Made by a program: the position numbers and the translations under genes
Shown here: in pieces, positions 61,222 to 64,000 of the stretch
Layout of the letters: every line of letters begins with the position of its first letter
Numbering within the stretch: the stretch's first letter is position 1
NCBI GenBank assembly: GCA_902465015.1
Contig: CABQLK010000001.1
Span: 1 to 64,000, forward strand
Length of the DNA: 64,000 bases
Source of the DNA: an uncultured Collinsella sp.
GTDB taxonomy: Bacteria > Actinomycetota > Coriobacteriia > Coriobacteriales > Coriobacteriaceae
Reading direction: 5' to 3'
The notes under the pieces: model-generated
Databases searched by the model: none
What the model was told of the DNA's origin: nothing
What the model saw: the letters and a program-made list of their open reading frames with translations, nothing else

Positions 61222-61375
61222 CAAAACTATGCCGGATTACGGGGCTAAAGTCGGAGCCCTCATCCATACCTTCATTTTTTCAAAAACGGAAGGCTATCTA
61301 CCTGCGGTTTTGTTTTTGCGTTTTTCTGCATGGTGGGAGGTTCGCTATCCAGCCCCGTAATCCGGCATAGTTTTG
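61222..61375 (+). repeat. Nested inverted-repeat element D
   Basis: Perfect 25-bp outer arms (61222-61246, 61351-61375). The first 14 bases CAAAACTATGCCGG equal those of A; the rest (ATTACGGGGCT) differ but remain self-complementary. Middle CCAT/ATGG and inner stem 61281-61293/61301-61312. The spacer between C and D has the same AAAATGATCCGTTTT sequence as the spacer between A and B. Confidence 0.8.
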
Positions 61376-61406
61376 TTCACGGCGGCTCCACCGCGCGTTT
61401 AAGCGC

Positions 61407-61440
61407 GGGGCCGGTGGGGCATTTTTGCCCCACCGGCCCC
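61407..61440 (-). terminator. Terminator of the ech operon
   Basis: Perfect 15-bp stem GGGGCCGGTGGGGCA / TGCCCCACCGGCCCC (61407-61421 with 61426-61440), TTTT loop, 10 bp after the echF stop. A small CCGCGC/GCGCGG hairpin follows. Confidence 0.75.
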
Positions 61441-61450
61441 TATTCCAGCG

Positions 61451-61792
61451 CTATTCCGGCTTGGTTTCTACTGTGGGAGTCTTGTCCGCTGCGACTGGGG
61501 TGCGGGCGGTGTCCATAGTCAGGCAGTGCTTGGGGCAGCTCTCGATGCACTCACCGCACACCACGCAGGCATACGGATCGATCGACCACGTTCCGCCCTT
61601 TCGATCGACCGCGAGCGCGCCCGCCGGGCAGCGACGCGCGCACATGCCGCAGCAAATGCACACGTCCATGTCGTTAACGATGTGCCCGCGCAGGCGCTCG
61701 GGCGCCGCGAGCTTCTCCTGCGGATAGCACACCGTTACCGGCTGCTTGACCATAGAACCCAAGGCCGTCTTGGCAAATGTCAGCAAACTCAT
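61451..61792 (-). CDS. echF: Ech hydrogenase ferredoxin-type subunit EchF (HycF/NuoI-like)
   Basis: 113 residues. Two [4Fe-4S] motifs, CICCGMCARRCP and CVVCGECIESCP, as in the NuoI/HycF family that passes electrons from ferredoxin to the small subunit. A ~40-residue N-terminal segment (PVTVCYPQEKLAAPERLRGH) is typical of this subunit. Its start is 7 bp downstream of the echE stop. It is the last gene of the operon. Confidence 0.9.
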   Translation of the reverse strand: MSLLTFAKTALGSMVKQPVTVCYPQEKLAAPERLRGHIVNDMDVCICCGMCARRCPAGALAVDRKGGTWSIDPYACVVCGECIESCPKHCLTMDTARTPVAADKTPTVETKPE

Positions 61793-61799
61793 GCCGCGC

Positions 61800-62888
61800 C
61801 TACCTTTCCGTGCAGCTAATGCAGGGGTCGATGGTCAGGATAATCATGGGCACGTTGGCAAGGAGCACGCCCTGCAGTGCATGCGTCAGACCCGCCAGGT
61901 TCTGCGACGTCGGCGTGCGCACGCGAAAACGGTCCAGGTTCTTGGTGCCGTTGCCGCGCACATAGTAATACGCCTCGCCGCGCGGCTGCTCAATCACAAC
62001 CTCGCCGCGCGCGCCGTCGGCCGGCGTGAGCTTGGTGCGCCCGCCGATTCCGTCGTGCGGTATCTTGCCCACAAGCTCCTTGATGATGTCCATGGCCTGC
62101 GTGACCTCGGCACAACGCACCTGGCAGCGGGCATAGCAGTCGCCGTCGGTAGCCACGATCGGCTCAAACGCAGCCAGATCCGCATAGGCGCCGTCACCGA
62201 ACATGCGCACGTCGTAGTCCACGCCCGAGGCGCGACCGAACGGGCCGACCATCGAAAGCTCCAGCGCGTCCTTCTTGCTGATCACGCCTACACCGTGCAG
62301 GCGCTCGCCGCAGCTACTGTCGTCCAAAAACGTATGCACCAGGGCCTCGTAGTCGGGACGCATGGCATCGAGCGTCTGGACAATGCCCGCCAGCTCGGAG
62401 TCCTCGATATCGTGCTTAAGGCCGCCGATCTCGTTAATCGACAGAATCACGCGCCCGCCGCAAGTGCTCTCAAAAATCTTGAGTATCTGCTCGCGCAGGG
62501 TCCACGACCGATAGAACAGCGCCTCAAAACCAAAGGCGTCGGCGAGCAGGCCCAGCCACAGCAGATGCGAGTGGATGCGCGAAAGCTCGTGCAAAATGGT
62601 GCGGATATACTGCACGCGGCCGGGCACCTCGATGTCGAGCATGCGCTCGCAGGCGCTGGCATAGCCGTAGCTGTGGCCCACGGCGCAGATGCCGCAGATG
62701 CGCTCGGCAATGTAGCCAAACTGATGCATGTCGCGCTTTTCGGTGAGCTTCTCGAGTCCGCGGTGCACAAAGCCGATCTGCGGAATTGCCTCGATGACGC
62801 AGTCGTCCTCGATCACCAGGTCCAGATGAAGCGGCTCGGGCAGCACCGGGTGCTGCGGGCCAAACGGAATAACGGAGCGATGTGCCAT
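61800..62888 (-). CDS. echE: Ech-type [NiFe] hydrogenase large subunit EchE
   Basis: 362 residues. It is a group 4 [NiFe]-hydrogenase large subunit (NuoD-like). Nickel ligands are in RICGICAVGHS (residues ~64-74) and DPCISCTER, the last nine residues. Conserved blocks include QHPVLPEPLHLDL and GFVHRGLEKL. Most [NiFe] large subunits have a C-terminal extension that a protease cuts after a His or Arg three residues past the last Cys; this chain ends at exactly that Arg. The hyp genes at 2.2-7.3 kb would supply the iron centre. Confidence 0.94.
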   Translation of the reverse strand: MAHRSVIPFGPQHPVLPEPLHLDLVIEDDCVIEAIPQIGFVHRGLEKLTEKRDMHQFGYIAERICGICAVGHSYGYASACERMLDIEVPGRVQYIRTILHELSRIHSHLLWLGLLADAFGFEALFYRSWTLREQILKIFESTCGGRVILSINEIGGLKHDIEDSELAGIVQTLDAMRPDYEALVHTFLDDSSCGERLHGVGVISKKDALELSMVGPFGRASGVDYDVRMFGDGAYADLAAFEPIVATDGDCYARCQVRCAEVTQAMDIIKELVGKIPHDGIGGRTKLTPADGARGEVVIEQPRGEAYYYVRGNGTKNLDRFRVRTPTSQNLAGLTHALQGVLLANVPMIILTIDPCISCTER

Positions 62889-62893
62889 GGACC

Positions 62894-63610
62894 TTACGCC
62901 TCCTTTTTCTGCTTGTCGCGGGCGGCCTTGGCGGCAAGCGCCGCGCGGACCTTGGCTGCTTTCTCGGGATCCATGGCAGCGAGCTTTGCCTCCATCTCGG
63001 CAGCCTTGAGCGCGGCCTTCGCAGCAGCCTCATCGTGCTGAGCATCGGAGCCGGCAGCCGCAGCGGGCTGAGCAGCGGCGCCCGCGGCATCGCCGGCGCT
63101 CGCAGCGCCCTCCCCTGCAGCAGCCGCAGCAGCGGCGGCCTTTTCGGCAGCGGCCTTGCGCGCCTTGGCTTCGGCGGCGGCACGGACCTTCATGGCCTTC
63201 TCGCGCGCGGCCTTCACCTCGGGCGTGATAACGCTCATGGGCTCGGCAGTCGAAACCTGGTAGAAAAAGCCCTTAAAGTCGACCTGCATGTCGGTGATGG
63301 CAAGGCCAAACAGGTCGTGGGCCTCATTTTCAAACGGGAACACCGCGGGGTAATACGAGCTGATGGACGGAACCTCCTGGTACTGGTCGATGCCCTCAAC
63401 CACCAGGTTCTCAATCGCATAGCTGCCGTCCTGCGCAATATGCTCCTGAGCAGCACGAACGTTGATAAACGTATAGACCAAGCGATACGAGCCGTCGTCG
63501 ACGTTGCGTTCAGCGTGCATTTGCACAAAGCGCGCGCCGACGCCCTTAAGCGCCTGGACATGCGACAGGAGCTCTTCGATCCCGACGGTGGTATAGATAG
63601 CCTTTTGCAT
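62894..63610 (-). CDS. echD: Ech hydrogenase subunit EchD (NuoC-like) with Ala/Lys-rich extension
   Basis: 238 residues. Residues ~1-125 match the 30-kDa NuoC/EchD fold, with ISSYYPAVFPFENEAHDLFG as the signature. The remaining ~110 residues are an Ala/Lys/Glu-rich, probably helical, low-complexity extension (AAEAKARKAAAEKAAAAAAA) not present in typical EchD. Its ATG overlaps the echC stop (TAATG). Confidence 0.88.
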   Translation of the reverse strand: MQKAIYTTVGIEELLSHVQALKGVGARFVQMHAERNVDDGSYRLVYTFINVRAAQEHIAQDGSYAIENLVVEGIDQYQEVPSISSYYPAVFPFENEAHDLFGLAITDMQVDFKGFFYQVSTAEPMSVITPEVKAAREKAMKVRAAAEAKARKAAAEKAAAAAAAAGEGAASAGDAAGAAAQPAAAAGSDAQHDEAAAKAALKAAEMEAKLAAMDPEKAAKVRAALAAKAARDKQKKEA

Positions 63611-64000
63611 TACTCGGCCTCCCTTGCAGCGGCGGGCGTCTCAGCAGGTGCGTCGCCAGCGGCGGTCGCGTCGCCGGCCTCCGCAGCAGCCACAAACCCG
63701 TCCTCGCCCAGCTCAACGCCACCGTCCCAAGTAGCGGCACCGCCCACGGTAAGCGGGTCGCCGCCGGCGCGCATCACGGCCTCCTTCTGGTCCAGGATGC
63801 CACACGCCTCCACGATGGCATCGATCACCGTCTCGGGGCGAATGGCGCACCCGGGCGCGTACACGTCCACGGGAATCGCGCGGTCCACACCGCCGATCAC
63901 GTTATAGGCATCGCGGAACACGCCGCCCGAACACGCGCAGATGCCGCACGCCACCACGCACTTGGGCTCGAGCATCTGGTTGTAGATCTGGCGCACGACG
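63610..64000 (-). CDS. echC: Ech hydrogenase small subunit EchC (NuoB-like), cut by the window edge
   Basis: Only the C-terminal ~130 residues are present; the gene continues past 64000. The sequence LEPKCVVACGICACSGGVF and VYAPGCAIRPETVIDAI is the NuoB/EchC family, whose cysteines hold the proximal [4Fe-4S] cluster next to the NiFe site. A ~45-residue Ala/Glu-rich tail follows the fold. Upstream genes (echA, echB) are expected beyond the edge. Confidence 0.88.
   Translation of the reverse strand, partial: VVRQIYNQMLEPKCVVACGICACSGGVFRDAYNVIGGVDRAIPVDVYAPGCAIRPETVIDAIVEACGILDQKEAVMRAGGDPLTVGGAATWDGGVELGEDGFVAAAEAGDATAAGDAPAETPAAAREAE

Overview
The window is high-GC DNA with dense, short-spaced operons. 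Its gene content points to an anaerobic gut actinobacterium of the class Coriobacteriia, most likely Collinsella. Supporting features are a LuxR-type regulator with a membrane-embedded N-terminal half, an NRAMP-related magnesium transporter paired with an MgtE-like protein, an Ech-type [NiFe] hydrogenase, an LPxTG-anchored vWA/pilin-repeat adhesin, and many GTCCCC-type intergenic repeats. Genus assignment is an inference from gene content, not a database match.

Layout. 1-8.1 kb: a DUF4143 ATPase, then nickel/hydrogenase maturation genes (small ORF, nikR, hypF, hypC, hypD, hypE) and a HAD phosphatase. 8.1-12.5 kb: an island rich in repeats, holding a lipoprotein, a PTS EIIA, a headless RpiR-type gene and a complete IS110/IS1111-type insertion sequence with inverted ends and a candidate bridge RNA. 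The island is bracketed by two near-identical 136-bp blocks. 12.5-22.9 kb: pyrE, a magnesium P-type ATPase with a long leader, a membrane LuxR regulator, a zinc-ribbon/SPFH cassette and a lipoprotein. 22.9-30.5 kb: a three-gene sensory operon, a DUF4867 gene, luxS, a nucleoside hydrolase and ribokinase. 30.6-43.4 kb: an OatA-like acyltransferase, the NRAMP-related transporter with its MgtE-like partner, a degenerate polysaccharide deacetylase, PRC-barrel and YtxH proteins, a protein with a cyanophycin-synthetase-like domain, a CNNM/CorC protein, hemolysin III and an alpha/beta hydrolase. 43.5-53.8 kb: a DUF362 ferredoxin-like protein, a MacB/FtsX-type ABC exporter, an ABC-2 exporter and a divergent NarL-type two-component pair. 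54.4-60.7 kb: a 2112-residue cell-wall-anchored adhesin. 61.4-64 kb: the end of an ech hydrogenase operon (echF, E, D, partial C), cut by the window edge.

How it fits together. The hyp genes at the left would build the Fe(CN)2CO centre and NikR would set nickel supply for a nickel hydrogenase such as the Ech enzyme at the right end. The Ech large subunit ends exactly where maturation proteases usually cut, so it may need no protease. Magnesium handling is represented three times (MgtA, the NRAMP-related transporter, the MgtE-like/CNNM proteins). LuxS, the nucleoside hydrolase and ribokinase form a salvage and methyl-cycle neighbourhood.

Most unusual signals. (1) Four large nested inverted-repeat elements, in pairs on each side of the adhesin gene, share an inner hairpin and have outer arms that vary between copies but stay self-complementary. 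(2) The IS element carries, in its non-coding right end, a 10-nt segment complementary to its own reconstructed target and a hairpin loop complementary to its own left end, as expected for a bridge RNA. (3) Several families of palindromic intergenic repeats occur, including a regular 27-bp-period array at 48.3-48.5 kb.
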